Assembly (NCBI RefSeq): GCF_900106955.1
Contig: NZ_FNNI01000006.1
Location: 186,001 to 250,000, forward strand
From: Aidingimonas halophila
Lineage (GTDB): Bacteria; Pseudomonadota; Gammaproteobacteria; Pseudomonadales; Halomonadaceae
Length of the DNA stretch: 64,000 nucleotides
Reading direction: 5' to 3'
Shown: piece by piece, positions 1 to 8,937 of the stretch
Layout: each line of letters begins with the position of its first letter
How positions within the stretch are numbered: position 1 is the first letter of the stretch
Made by a program: the position numbers and the translations under genes
The notes under the pieces: generated by a model
Seen by the model: the letters and a program-made list of their open reading frames with translations, nothing else
Told to the model about the DNA's origin: nothing
The model's database searches: none

Positions 1-186
1 ACGCTGTGCCTGGTTGGCAGTGTTCTGCGCTTCCTGAGCAGTCGAGTTGGCTTGCTGAGCTTCGGCTTGTGCATCTTCAGCGATGGTACGAACTTCTTCC
101 AGCGAGCTTTGAGACGCGCAACCAGCCAGAACGGCCAGAGAAGCGGCAGCAGCAGACAGCTTCAGAGTGGTTTTCAGAGTGGACAT
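1..186 (-). CDS. Lpp/OprI-like outer-membrane lipoprotein (3' end outside window)
   Basis: The reading frame runs off the left edge, so only the first 62 residues are visible. It starts MSTLKTTLKLSAAAASLAVL and has a lipobox LAGC with the acylated Cys at residue 23. The mature part is an Ala/Gln/Glu-rich helix with the alanine-zipper spacing of the Lpp/OprI family. These proteins trimerise and tie the outer membrane to peptidoglycan through a C-terminal Lys, which is not visible here. The start is preceded by AAGGAG. The L,D-transpeptidase upstream on the same strand is of the class that makes the Lpp-peptidoglycan bond. Family call is fairly sure; the exact orthologue is not. Confidence 0.8.
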   Translation of the reverse strand, partial: MSTLKTTLKLSAAAASLAVLAGCASQSSLEEVRTIAEDAQAEAQQANSTAQEAQNTANQAQR

Positions 187-273
187 GATGATCTCCTTGA
201 GTCTTCCTTGGTTCAGCCTTGAATTATGCCTGGCTCCCCAGGCTCCTGCAAAAGCAGGTTCTTCTCAGTAATG

Positions 274-301
274 ACTCTAGCGCTTTCAAGCCAAGAGTCA
301 A
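274..301 (-). promoter_or_regulatory. Probable promoter of the Lpp-like gene
   Basis: On the minus strand TTGACT (296-301) and TAGAGT (274-279) are separated by 16 bp, about 90 bp upstream of the lipoprotein start. The leader below it holds two small hairpins (CCTGC/GCAGG at 245-258 and GCCTGG/CCAGGC at 227-242), plausible 5'-stabilising structures for an abundant short mRNA. The 180 bp between the two genes hold no supportable gene. Confidence 0.45.
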
Positions 302-366
302 ACGCCGTTTTATTATAGACAACACCCTCTTGTCTACCGATAAATTCGCGTTTTACTTCATAGAGA

Positions 367-948
367 TTAGCGGATGACAACACGTGTGCCAATCTCCGTG
401 TTATCACGCAGCCATTCTATCTGCTCATTGGTCACGGCAATACAGCCCTGTGTCCAGTGAAAACGGCCATGAACGTCTTCATCGCCTTCACCCAAACCAT
501 GGATACCGATATCGCCACCCAAGGGGGTATTCTGTGGCGGTTCCCCATGCCGACGAATGTACTGATGGTACGATTCATATTCGTCACGATCGATGATGCC
601 AGCGTTGAAAGATTCTCGCACATGGGCTGGAGTCGGGTAGTTGAGCCCCAGGAAAATATGGAAACGACTCTGCATGTTGACACGATTGATGCGGAACTCG
701 CCGGTCGGGGTTTTACGATCCCCTCTGACCCTCAGTGGCGCGGCACCGCCCCGCCCCAGGGACACCGGTTCAAAGCGCTCGATCACTTGATCGCCTTCAT
801 ACACAGTCAATGTCGCGCTCTTGTCGTCAATCAACAGCCAACGTTCATCGGGCCGCGGTGAAAAGTCGGAATCCAGCACGGCATGGGCGCCGGAAAACGG
901 CAACAGGACCATGAGTAACATGGCCAGTTTTCTCGTCAATGACATCAT
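367..948 (-). CDS. L,D-transpeptidase (YkuD domain), periplasmic
   Basis: A 193-residue protein with a signal peptide (RKLAMLLMVLLPFSGAHA) followed by one YkuD domain. The active-site block is visible: IHG near residue 150, then WTQGC with the nucleophile Cys at about 169 and IAVTN after it. Such enzymes either crosslink peptidoglycan through 3-3 bonds or attach Lpp-type lipoproteins to it. The conserved lead-in RGDRKTPTGEF is typical of the YafK/ErfK side of the family. It lies just upstream of an Lpp-like gene on the same strand, which favours, but does not prove, the lipoprotein-anchoring role. The start is one of two adjacent ATGs; a TTG sits just before them. Confidence 0.88.
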   Translation of the reverse strand: MMSLTRKLAMLLMVLLPFSGAHAVLDSDFSPRPDERWLLIDDKSATLTVYEGDQVIERFEPVSLGRGGAAPLRVRGDRKTPTGEFRINRVNMQSRFHIFLGLNYPTPAHVRESFNAGIIDRDEYESYHQYIRRHGEPPQNTPLGGDIGIHGLGEGDEDVHGRFHWTQGCIAVTNEQIEWLRDNTEIGTRVVIR

Positions 949-1045
949 CAATACACGGTCTCATGCAAACGAAGGAATCCATGGGACATCTTCTACGCTA
1001 TTTGCGGGCAAAACTCAATTTCAGCCTGTATCCAACAACTTCGAG

Positions 1046-2629
1046 TCAAGACAATGACGGTATCGGCGTCTCATCCAATGCCCGACGTACGGTACGCGCC
1101 AGCTCTCTGTACCGGTAGGGTTTGCTCAACAGCAGGACGCCGGGATCCAGGCGTCCATGATGAACGATAGCGTTCTCCGTGTAGCCGGACGTATAGAGCA
1201 CCTTCAGCTGCGGTCGTATCGTTCGTGCTCGATCCGCCAGTTCCTTGCCATTGAGCCCTCCTGGCATGACGATATCGGTGAACAGCAGGTCGATATCGTC
1301 ATGCTCGCGAATATATTCCAGCGCCTCACTGCCCTGTATCGCCTCGATGACGACATACCCCAGGGAAGTCAATTGCTGACAGGCGTAGCGGCGAACCAGA
1401 TCATCGTCTTCCACCACCAGTATGGTTTCCCCTCGTCCCAGGACACCATGACTGTCAGTCGTCTCGGATGGCGACGCCACCTCGCTATCGGCGAGTGGCA
1501 GATATATTTTGACGGTCGTTCCCTGGCCGGGTTCGGAATAGATGCTGACATGCCCACGCGACTGCTTGACGAAGCCATAGATCATGCTCAAGCCCAGCCC
1601 GGTGCCCTGGCCGGCCGACTTGGTCGTGAAAAAGGGCTCGAAGACTCGGTCGAGGTGTTCAGCACCTATGCCTTCGCCAGTGTCGGAAACGGCGACCAGA
1701 ATGTAGCTCCCCGATTCGACTTCGATATGATGATCGGCATAATCCTGATCGAGATGGGTCAGGGTTGTCTCGATGACGAGGTTTCCGCCTTGCGGCATGG
1801 CGTCACGAGCATTGAGACACAAGTTCAGCAGGGCGTTTTCCAGTTGGGACGGGTCGACCATGGCCTGCCAGCCATCGCTATCCGTAATGAGCTCCACCTG
1901 AATGTGCTCACCCAGCGTACGACGTAACAACGCATGCATGCCACGCAGGGTCTCATCGACATCGATCGCCTGCGGCTCCAGGGGCTGTCGACGGGCATAG
2001 GCGAGCAGGCTCTGTGTCAGGTCGGCGCCACGCTGTGCGGCACTGACCAGCATCCCCGCCAATTCCGCCAGATCCGGCTGATCGGCGAGCTCTTCCACCA
2101 GCAATTCGGCATTTCCCAGAATGACTGTCAGCAGATTGTTGAAATCATGGGCGACCCCTCCGGTGAGCTGGCCGATGGATTCCATCCGCTGGGCACGCCG
2201 TAGCTGCTCTTCAAGCTCGACGCGTTGGGAGATATCCGTGATGTAGCCTTCCAGCGCCAGCACCTCTCCGTCGTCCGAACGCACGGCATTGCCCTGCTCC
2301 CACACCCATTTTTCGTCGCCCTGGGCGGTGATCAGTCGATACGTGCAGCTATAGGATTCTTGCGCGGCAATGGCACGATAGACCTCTTCTTCAAGCCGCT
2401 GGCGCTCGTCGGGATGAATCAACTCGATGAAAGAGACTCGCCGATTATCGATGAGGTCACCGGGTTGATACCCCGTCAGCGACTGACAGCCGGCACTCAC
2501 GAACTGCATGGTCCAGTTCGCATCGAGCTTGCAGTGATAGAGCATGCCCGGAATGTTGCTGAGCAGCGATTCGACATGCCGCTCACTGGCAATTTCTCGT
2601 AGAGTATCCGTCGGATGATCGGGTGACAT
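1046..2629 (-). CDS. Hybrid sensor histidine kinase: PAS, HisKA, HATPase, receiver
   Basis: About 527 residues with no membrane segment, so probably a soluble sensor. An N-terminal PAS/PAC domain (about 20-140) precedes a His-phosphotransfer helix with [17 protein letters not shown] (His about 161). The ATP-binding domain has the N box ([11 protein letters not shown]), DTGEGI and GTGLGLS. A C-terminal receiver begins ILVVEDDD and carries the phospho-acceptor in [11 protein letters not shown] and the conserved Lys in LLSKPY. The layout is that of PAS-hybrid kinases that hand phosphate to a separate regulator. The ATG used is preceded by GAGG; an upstream in-frame TTG overlaps the stop of the partner gene. 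The EAL regulator directly upstream is the obvious partner. Confidence 0.9.
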   Translation of the reverse strand: MSPDHPTDTLREIASERHVESLLSNIPGMLYHCKLDANWTMQFVSAGCQSLTGYQPGDLIDNRRVSFIELIHPDERQRLEEEVYRAIAAQESYSCTYRLITAQGDEKWVWEQGNAVRSDDGEVLALEGYITDISQRVELEEQLRRAQRMESIGQLTGGVAHDFNNLLTVILGNAELLVEELADQPDLAELAGMLVSAAQRGADLTQSLLAYARRQPLEPQAIDVDETLRGMHALLRRTLGEHIQVELITDSDGWQAMVDPSQLENALLNLCLNARDAMPQGGNLVIETTLTHLDQDYADHHIEVESGSYILVAVSDTGEGIGAEHLDRVFEPFFTTKSAGQGTGLGLSMIYGFVKQSRGHVSIYSEPGQGTTVKIYLPLADSEVASPSETTDSHGVLGRGETILVVEDDDLVRRYACQQLTSLGYVVIEAIQGSEALEYIREHDDIDLLFTDIVMPGGLNGKELADRARTIRPQLKVLYTSGYTENAIVHHGRLDPGVLLLSKPYRYRELARTVRRALDETPIPSLS

Positions 2630-2643
2630 GGCAACCTCGTCGT

Positions 2644-3855
2644 TCAATTCGCCTGGCGGGCATTCAGCCAGCCTGTCACATGATGCGTCGGCATGGGCCG
2701 AGCGATGTAATACCCCTGGGCATAATCGCAGCCAATGGTTTTTAGAAACGCCAGTGCATTTCCGTCTTCCACGCCTTCAGCCACGACATCGAGCCCCAGA
2801 CTATGTCCCAGCTCGACCGTGGAATGGATGATGGTCCGTGCCTCTTCGGACGAGGCGGCCGTCATGACGAAGGATTTATCGACTTTCAATTCGGAAAATG
2901 GCAAACGGGCCAACTGAACCATCGACGAATAACCGGTACCGAAATCGTCGATGGCGACATGGAAACCCTTCATGCGCAGCCGCGTCAGCAACTCGAGCGC
3001 CATGACGGAATCTTCCATTGCCGCGGTTTCCGTCATTTCCAGGGTAATACGCCCCGGCTTGACCGACTTCTCCAGACAGCGGGCGGCAAGCCGATCGGCA
3101 AATTCGTGATTCACCAGCGTTTTGGCCGAGAGGTTGATCGCCAGGGATAGCGACGGCAAATACTGCATCGTCGCAACCCAGCCCAGCGACTGTTCGATGA
3201 CGACATCGGTCAAGGGATCGATCATGTCAAGCGATTCCGCCAGAGGTATGAAATGATCCGGCCTGATCAGTCCCCCTTCCGGATGCTGCCAGCGCACCAG
3301 CGCCTCGAAACCGACCACGCTATTGTCCCGGCAGGCGATCTTGGGTTGATAGACCATGGTGAACTGGTCCTGCTCGATCGCTTCGAGAAGGGCTTGCTCC
3401 GTGATATCCGGCAAACCGAACGGTGAGGCGACATCCTGATCGCCATCCATCGGATGCTGCGGCATACGGGAGACCTGCCCCAGGATGTCCTGCAATTTCT
3501 GGCGTGTAAACGGCTTCGACAGCACTCCCAGCACGTTGAGCCGATGCTCGGCAGCGGCGCGTTCAGCGGCATCCAGCACGCGAGTGCCGACGCCACTCGA
3601 GATGATGATGGCCACTGTTGACCGAAGACGAGCCAACTGACGCATTACCTCGACGCCATCCATGTCGGGCATGATCAGATCAATCACGACATACGCAGGA
3701 CGCCACTGGTGCAGTGCCTCGAAAAAATCGTGGGCGTTGTCCACAGAGCGAGACTGCAATCCCAGTCGTTCCGACATGAAAGCGATCGTCCGTCCCACAC
3801 CGGGATCGTCATCCAGAATCAGGATTCGCCGTCGTTCTTCAGTTCCCTGCGACAT
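2644..3855 (-). CDS. Response regulator with EAL c-di-GMP phosphodiesterase output
   Basis: 403 residues. The N-terminal receiver starts RRILILDDDPG, has its acceptor Asp in VIDLIMPDMDG and its Lys in LSKPF. The EAL domain (about 150-395) keeps the catalytic motifs: FEALVRWQHPEGG, the LAINLS motif, EMTETA, AIDDFGTGYSSM, KVDKSF and VVAEGVED. It should therefore hydrolyse c-di-GMP to pGpG. It precedes the hybrid kinase gene with a 14-bp gap. Phosphorylation by that kinase controlling c-di-GMP breakdown is an inference from adjacency. This layout resembles RocR/VieA-type regulators. Confidence 0.9.
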   Translation of the reverse strand: MSQGTEERRRILILDDDPGVGRTIAFMSERLGLQSRSVDNAHDFFEALHQWRPAYVVIDLIMPDMDGVEVMRQLARLRSTVAIIISSGVGTRVLDAAERAAAEHRLNVLGVLSKPFTRQKLQDILGQVSRMPQHPMDGDQDVASPFGLPDITEQALLEAIEQDQFTMVYQPKIACRDNSVVGFEALVRWQHPEGGLIRPDHFIPLAESLDMIDPLTDVVIEQSLGWVATMQYLPSLSLAINLSAKTLVNHEFADRLAARCLEKSVKPGRITLEMTETAAMEDSVMALELLTRLRMKGFHVAIDDFGTGYSSMVQLARLPFSELKVDKSFVMTAASSEEARTIIHSTVELGHSLGLDVVAEGVEDGNALAFLKTIGCDYAQGYYIARPMPTHHVTGWLNARQAN

Positions 3856-4073
3856 AGCCCTGCTGCCAGGTAGTCTCGTTATGTGATCCCCGGAATCGTT
3901 CGGGATCGCGCGTTATCCATACAAACGTACTATCGGCAATCCGGTGAAAAACTTGTGTCCCGACATCTTGCCTTGCCGATGCCCACCATGTAGCGTAGAC
4001 CATACCATGGAGGGAGTAATGAAACGTCATACTTTTTAGTCCCCATCCTAAGTCATCATAGGTCTCCCTCCGC
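3856..4073. other. Divergent intergenic region
   Basis: 218 bp between the minus-strand EAL regulator and the plus-strand MHYT protein, so it must hold both promoters. I see no convincing sigma-70 or sigma-28 match and no long dyad. A short minus-strand open frame here has no family-like features. Confidence 0.5.
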
Positions 4074-6554
4074 ATGATTCAGATCGACGATGGAAGCCTG
4101 GCCGCGTCACTTCGCCTTGCCAGCTCCCACGATCACATACTGGTCCTACTCTCCCTGCTGGTCGCCGTTCTGGCCTCGTATTCCGGCTTGCTGCTCGCCA
4201 CGAACATGAGTCTCGCCTGGTCACGCTGGCGGGCTGCCATCAAGGGCATCTGGCTCACGCTTGGAGCCACGGTGATGGGGTACGGTATCTGGGGCATGCA
4301 CTTCATCGGCATGCTCGCCTTCGAGTTGCCGCGGCCGGTCACCTACAATCACACGATAACACTGATATCCGGCCTGCCGGCCATACTGGCCTGCGTCTTG
4401 CCACTCTATCTGGTGCTAGCGAAACGCCGTGCGCTGCCCTTGCATCTGCTGGCCGGGTTGGGGCTCGGTGCAGGTATCGGCACCATGCACTTCACCGGCA
4501 TGGCAGGGATGCAGGTAGCAGCCACCATGCACTACGACCTGTCCTTGCTGGTGCTATCGCTGGGATTCGCCGTGGGCATCAGCATGCTGGCCATGACGGT
4601 CATTCGTGCCGGCATGGGCCGTGCGACGACCCAACAGTTCATGACACTACGCACGACACTCACCAGCGCCTGTATCTTCGGCGTGGCCGTGACGTCGCTG
4701 CACTATACTGCCATGGTGGCCGTCAACTTCTATTCACAACCGTTCACGACCACGAACGACGCCTTCCTCGACACGTCGTGGTTAGCTACCGGCGTGAGCA
4801 CCGTCGCCGTCATCCTGGGCCTGATCACCATTTTTTCGGTGTTGATCACCCGACGCCTGCAGAACAGCGCGCATTTGCTGCATATCACCCACCGGCAACT
4901 GACACGTGCCGTAGAGGCCATTGGCGATGGCGTATTTCTGGTCGATGAGCACGGCCATCTACTGATGTGCAATGATGCTTTCACCCGGATCACCGGGTAT
5001 CGCGTCGATGATGTCAGTGGACAGGTTCCCAGTCCTCTCGCTTCACTCCACCATGACCATGCGTTCTATGCCCATCTCTGGGATACCGTGAAACGCCGAG
5101 GCGAGTGGCAAGGCGAAATCTGGGATCGACGTCATAACGGCACCGACTATCCCGCGCGCCTGACCCTGAGCGCCATCCCCTACGATGATGACGAGAACAC
5201 CTTGCATTTCGTCGGGACACTGACCGATATCAGCGAGCGCAAGGCGGCGGCCGAAGAGATGGAGCGCCTGGCTTTTCAGGACTCGTTGACGAAAGTCGCC
5301 AACCGGCGCTTGCTGCTCGACCATCTGCAGCACGCACTGCACAACACGTCCCGTACCGCCAATCGGGGTGCCTTGCTATTGCTCGATCTCGACCATTTCA
5401 AGCAACTCAACGACACCTACGGTCATGACAAGGGAGATCTGTTACTGCAACAGATGGCACAGCGCCTGACCGACGCCGTAAGAGCCGGCGATACGGTCTG
5501 CCGGCTGGGCGGTGACGAGTTCGTCGTCCTGCTGGAGAATCTGGGCGAGACGCTCAGCCTGGCCATCAGCCAGGCCGAACAGGTCGGGCACAAGATCATC
5601 GACACCCTGCTGCCGACCTACGATCTTGACGGGCTCGCCTATAACATCACCACGAGCATGGGAATCACCATCTTCAGCGGCGAACATGAATGTTGCGACG
5701 AACTGCTCAAACAGGCCGACCTGGCCCTCTATCAGTCGAAAGAAGGGGGGCGTAACCGCTTGCACTTCTTCGATCCGGACATGCAAGCGGCCATCACACG
5801 TCGACATGTCATGGAACAGGAACTCGATCAAGCCCTCCGTGAGCAGCAGTTTCAGCTACGTTTCCGGCCGCAGTTCGATAATGACGGCACCTGGCATGCC
5901 GTAGCGGCATTCTGCTACTGGAATCATCCACGCCGCGGACTGTTGGCACCATCGGAGTTCCTCGGGGACATCGACAAACAGGAATTCCAACTGACGCTCA
6001 GCGAGTGGGTTCTGGAGACTGCCTGCCGACAAGCTCACGACTGGTCTCATGATCCCGAAACCGCCTGGCTCCCCATTGTGGTGGATATCCATGCCACGCA
6101 TTTACAACAATCCGGCTTCGTCGACGACATCAAGGAGCGATTGGGTCCGTTGCTGCCGTCTCCCTCACCCTTGATCATCCAGGTCAGTGAACGTCTGGTC
6201 CAGCAACGAACGAAACAGACGCTGGAGATACTGCATCGGCTCGCACAGGCCGGCATCCGCATCTCGTTGAGTGAGTTCGGACAATACGGACTGCCATTCT
6301 CCACCCTGCTGGAACTCCCCATCCATCAGCTCAGCGTGAACACCGACGACGACGCCTCGTACCGCACCCAGCTGGCTCTTACGATGGCGCGACGCTTGCG
6401 GTATCCATTGATTGCCAACGGGGTCGCACGCCAATCGTGCCACTCCGCCCTCGTGGAGCAGGGATTTCGCTATTTTCAGGGCAGCCTGATCAGCGACCCG
6501 CTCTTGCCAATGCATTTGTTGGAAATGATCACCAAGGATGTCAAGGTATCTTAG
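4074..6554 (+). CDS. MHYT-PAS-GGDEF-degenerate EAL membrane protein
   Basis: 826 residues. Residues 1 to about 260 form an integral MHYT sensor with the repeated motif visible as MHFIGM, MHFTGM and LHYTAM; MHYT domains are proposed to bind copper and sense O2, CO or NO. A PAS domain follows (about 280-395), then GGDEF (about 400-565) with an intact RLGGDEF and an upstream RAGD inhibitory site, so c-di-GMP synthesis with product feedback is expected. The C-terminal EAL-like domain has lost the signature (AAF in place of EAL), the DDFG motif and the usual Lys, so it should not be catalytic. The same architecture occurs in Pseudomonas PA1727 (mucR) and PA3311 (nbdA), but with intact EAL motifs. 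Confidence 0.9.
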   Translation: MIQIDDGSLAASLRLASSHDHILVLLSLLVAVLASYSGLLLATNMSLAWSRWRAAIKGIWLTLGATVMGYGIWGMHFIGMLAFELPRPVTYNHTITLISGLPAILACVLPLYLVLAKRRALPLHLLAGLGLGAGIGTMHFTGMAGMQVAATMHYDLSLLVLSLGFAVGISMLAMTVIRAGMGRATTQQFMTLRTTLTSACIFGVAVTSLHYTAMVAVNFYSQPFTTTNDAFLDTSWLATGVSTVAVILGLITIFSVLITRRLQNSAHLLHITHRQLTRAVEAIGDGVFLVDEHGHLLMCNDAFTRITGYRVDDVSGQVPSPLASLHHDHAFYAHLWDTVKRRGEWQGEIWDRRHNGTDYPARLTLSAIPYDDDENTLHFVGTLTDISERKAAAEEMERLAFQDSLTKVANRRLLLDHLQHALHNTSRTANRGALLLLDLDHFKQLNDTYGHDKGDLLLQQMAQRLTDAVRAGDTVCRLGGDEFVVLLENLGETLSLAISQAEQVGHKIIDTLLPTYDLDGLAYNITTSMGITIFSGEHECCDELLKQADLALYQSKEGGRNRLHFFDPDMQAAITRRHVMEQELDQALREQQFQLRFRPQFDNDGTWHAVAAFCYWNHPRRGLLAPSEFLGDIDKQEFQLTLSEWVLETACRQAHDWSHDPETAWLPIVVDIHATHLQQSGFVDDIKERLGPLLPSPSPLIIQVSERLVQQRTKQTLEILHRLAQAGIRISLSEFGQYGLPFSTLLELPIHQLSVNTDDDASYRTQLALTMARRLRYPLIANGVARQSCHSALVEQGFRYFQGSLISDPLLPMHLLEMITKDVKVS

Positions 6555-6564
6555 ACGGCAGCCG

Positions 6565-7161
6565 TCATGCCAACGCCTTCTGCATCAACGACTGATGTCG
6601 ATCGGGTAGCGAAATCGAGTGAGCCAGAGACTGCCCGTGCGCCGACATCTTCTTCCAGGTCTTCTGGAGGATACGCAGCAACTTGTCTTCGTCCTCGAGG
6701 TGAGGCTCGGCGAAATCGACGAAATAGTACTGCAGAAAGACCAGGCAGGCCGTATCTTCCAGGGCCTGGGCATCCGGATCACGCTTGATGCCTTCCTTGC
6801 GAATCAATGACGCGACGCGTTCACAATCAGCGTCATCGTAACCGACCTCACGCATCACTCGTGCGGCCTGTTCCGCCTGTCGGCGCCCCAGGTCACGACG
6901 CCACATCAGGTAGCCGGGGCGATCCCGAGGATAGTCGTCGCGGGGTATGCGCCAGCGTTGCAGATGCTGGGCCCGAACCGCCAGTCGGAGAATATCGCCG
7001 GCCTCCGGTTTTACCGCCTCCAGCCATTCACTCATACGCTCGGCATACACCTGTTCATGAGGACGAGCCTCGCCATCGACGATGACGTCACGCGGATCTG
7101 CCTGATGCAACGCATCCAACCGGGCAATCGCTTCATTGAAACGCGAATCATGAGAGCCCAT
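6565..7161 (-). CDS. DUF4202 family protein
   Basis: 198 residues, soluble, matching the DUF4202 family in its opening (RFNEAIARLDALHQADPR) and the central HLQRWRIPRDDYP, GYLMWRRDLGRRQ and EDTACLVFLQYYF stretches. The conserved His, Asp and Glu residues hint at a helical metal-dependent fold, but no reaction is known to me. The chosen ATG has GGAG eight bases upstream; an in-frame extension to 7263 overlaps the neighbour and lacks family similarity. It follows the cation-efflux gene by 22 bp, so the two are probably cotranscribed. Its end meets the MHYT gene convergently. Confidence 0.75.
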   Translation of the reverse strand: MGSHDSRFNEAIARLDALHQADPRDVIVDGEARPHEQVYAERMSEWLEAVKPEAGDILRLAVRAQHLQRWRIPRDDYPRDRPGYLMWRRDLGRRQAEQAARVMREVGYDDADCERVASLIRKEGIKRDPDAQALEDTACLVFLQYYFVDFAEPHLEDEDKLLRILQKTWKKMSAHGQSLAHSISLPDRHQSLMQKALA

Positions 7162-7183
7162 ATTCAGTACTCCGAATTGACGT

Positions 7184-8110
7184 TTAACGACTGGAGGGTA
7201 ACGCAGGCCACTCCGCCCAGCGATCATCCGCCGTGAACACAACGTCGATGACGGGGGTGGCATACGCTTTTCTCACTTCACCATCGACCCGCTCACGGAG
7301 GGCATCCAGCTCACGCAGCGACGATATGCGATAGGTCTCCGGTAATACGACATGCACTACCACGTACAGCGTGCGACCCGGACGGACCATGCGCACTCGC
7401 ACCCGGCTGGTCGGAAGCTCGGCCAGGGCATGCACAACAGCAGCATGCACAGGTGCCGATACAGCGCGCGGCGGTGTGCGGTTGAGCAGCTCCAGGATCG
7501 CGCCGGACGCCATCCGTACCGGAACGCCCAGGCACAACAGCACCACGGCGATAACGAGCAGCGAATCGATATAAGGAATCGGCGCCTGCCACTCCATCCA
7601 TTCCAGTAGGGGAATAAGACAGAAAGCCAGCAGCACCGCGCCGGAGATGACACTGTTGACGACCCAGTTGTCGCGGTCCGCGTGCACCAGCGGACTATCG
7701 GCGTGACGCAGGTTGCGCGTCAGCACCCAGGCCGTTGCCGAGCAGGTTGCGGTGGCGAACAGAGCATAGAGGATGGACAATCCGGCCGCTATCCGATGCC
7801 CACCCGCCAGCAGCGTCAGCGAGGCATCGAAGAGGGCAAAGCCGGAAACGCCGAGGATCAGCAACCCCTTGCCGGCGTTGACCAGGGACTCGAAATACCC
7901 ATAGCCGAAAGGGAAACGCTCATCATCGGGGCCGCTGGCCAACCGGCTCACCCGCAGGGTCGCCAGCGACACCATGAAATAGACCAGATTGAAAAGACCA
8001 TCGAGGAGGATGGCCTGAGATGCCGTCACGAGTGCCGCCACCGTGGCGACAACGCCGATCAGCAATGCCGCGAATGCGGAGAGCAATAACCCGCTACGTT
8101 CGCTTGTCAT
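7184..8110 (-). CDS. Cation diffusion facilitator (CDF) family metal transporter
   Basis: About 308 residues with four to six membrane helices in the first 200 and a hydrophilic C-terminal domain. Metal-site residues of the family are visible in TM2 (ILLDGLFNL) and TM5 (HADRDNWVVNS). The C-terminal VRVRMVRPGRTLYV stretch fits the cytoplasmic dimerisation domain. Such proteins export Zn, Fe, Mn or Co in exchange for protons; the TM5 HxxxD-type pair is common in Zn/Cd exporters, but the substrate cannot be set from this alone. An in-frame GTG lies one codon upstream of the chosen ATG. It leads an apparent operon with DUF4202. Confidence 0.85.
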   Translation of the reverse strand: MTSERSGLLLSAFAALLIGVVATVAALVTASQAILLDGLFNLVYFMVSLATLRVSRLASGPDDERFPFGYGYFESLVNAGKGLLILGVSGFALFDASLTLLAGGHRIAAGLSILYALFATATCSATAWVLTRNLRHADSPLVHADRDNWVVNSVISGAVLLAFCLIPLLEWMEWQAPIPYIDSLLVIAVVLLCLGVPVRMASGAILELLNRTPPRAVSAPVHAAVVHALAELPTSRVRVRMVRPGRTLYVVVHVVLPETYRISSLRELDALRERVDGEVRKAYATPVIDVVFTADDRWAEWPALPSSR

Positions 8111-8129
8111 CACGCCACGTCGCGGCCCA

Positions 8130-8366
8130 TCAATGAACGGTTGAGGGAAGCACCGGTTCTTCGCTGTCTTCCTGCCATAGCTTGCTACGCGTGATGGCGT
8201 GATCGATCATCTCCTGGGCTACCTCGAAACGGCTCTGCTGGAGCAGTTCGGCGGCTTCTTCAGAGAAACGGATACGCAATAGCGGCTCGCCCTCGCCTTC
8301 GGCACTGCGCAGCACAATCTCGCCGTCGCTGAGTTCGACGATTTCCAGAATCGCGGTATCAGTCAC
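8130..8366 (-). CDS. Small conserved hypothetical protein
   Basis: 78 residues, acidic, no signal or membrane segment. The opening ILEIVELSDGEIVLR looks like a small beta unit followed by a helix (FSEEAAELLQQSRFEVAQEMI). The GTG start has GGGAG six bases upstream. It lies between the CDF gene and the topA/DUF6586 pair; from memory Pseudomonas has a comparable small gene next to topA. Function unknown. Confidence 0.65.
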   Translation of the reverse strand: MTDTAILEIVELSDGEIVLRSAEGEGEPLLRIRFSEEAAELLQQSRFEVAQEMIDHAITRSKLWQEDSEEPVLPSTVH

Positions 8367-8405
8367 AGGACTCTCCCTTCACACGGGAATAAAAACAGGT
8401 GCGGT

Positions 8406-8440
8406 AATAAAAAACGACCACGGTGATCATCCATGGTCGT
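8406..8440 (-). terminator. Rho-independent terminator after topA-DUF6586
   Basis: On the minus strand a 10-bp stem with one mismatch (ACGACCATGG pairing with CCGTGGTCGT, 7-nt loop) is followed at once by a T-rich run. It lies 39 bp past the DUF6586 stop, in the correct orientation to end that transcript. Confidence 0.8.
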
Positions 8441-8478
8441 CGAGACCCGATACAGGGTATCATTCGCGGTGGCAAACG

Positions 8479-8937
8479 TCACCATTCAAAGCTCGTTTCA
8501 CGCAATTCAGCCAGCGTGGACTTGAACTCGCGCAGACACCAGCGCAATCTCTCCGCCATGTCCGCCTCGCCTGCCGTCACAATCAATGCGGCACCGCCCT
8601 GTCGGTGACCGGCGGCCCCATCGACATCATGCAACTGCGCCAAACGTGCCAGTAACCAGGCCAGCCAGCTATCCTCCCGGCGAGCGAGTTCCCGCAAATG
8701 CTCCAGTTCGGCCAGGGGACGCTCACCGGTCAGTAACTCGCGCCAGTCGTGGCGCGCCAGCATGGCGTGTTCGGTCAGTTCCCGCAGCGCTGAGTTCAGC
8801 GCCAGTTCCGCCACCGCCATGGCCCCTTCCTCGGTAGCCATACGCCTGGCATTGGCATGCTCATCATCACCATGCGGTATCTGCAGCAGCAATTCCGCCT
8901 GATAGATGAGTTGATTGGTCCGACCCGCCGGTGTCAT
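8479..8937 (-). CDS. DUF6586 family protein
   Basis: 152 residues, mostly helical, no membrane segment. It begins [19 protein letters not shown], which fits the DUF6586 family of small helical proteins found next to topA in Pseudomonas (PA3010 position). Its start overlaps the topA stop by 4 bp (ATGA), so translation is coupled and the two are one transcript ended by the terminator below. The C-terminal half has conserved Trp and Arg residues ([17 protein letters not shown]). No activity is known. Confidence 0.75.
   Translation of the reverse strand: MTPAGRTNQLIYQAELLLQIPHGDDEHANARRMATEEGAMAVAELALNSALRELTEHAMLARHDWRELLTGERPLAELEHLRELARREDSWLAWLLARLAQLHDVDGAAGHRQGGAALIVTAGEADMAERLRWCLREFKSTLAELRETSFEW

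Noticed and set aside
3839-4075. 78-residue minus-strand open frame between EAL and MHYT genes
   Set aside because: Overlaps the EAL regulator start and the promoter region; no family features.
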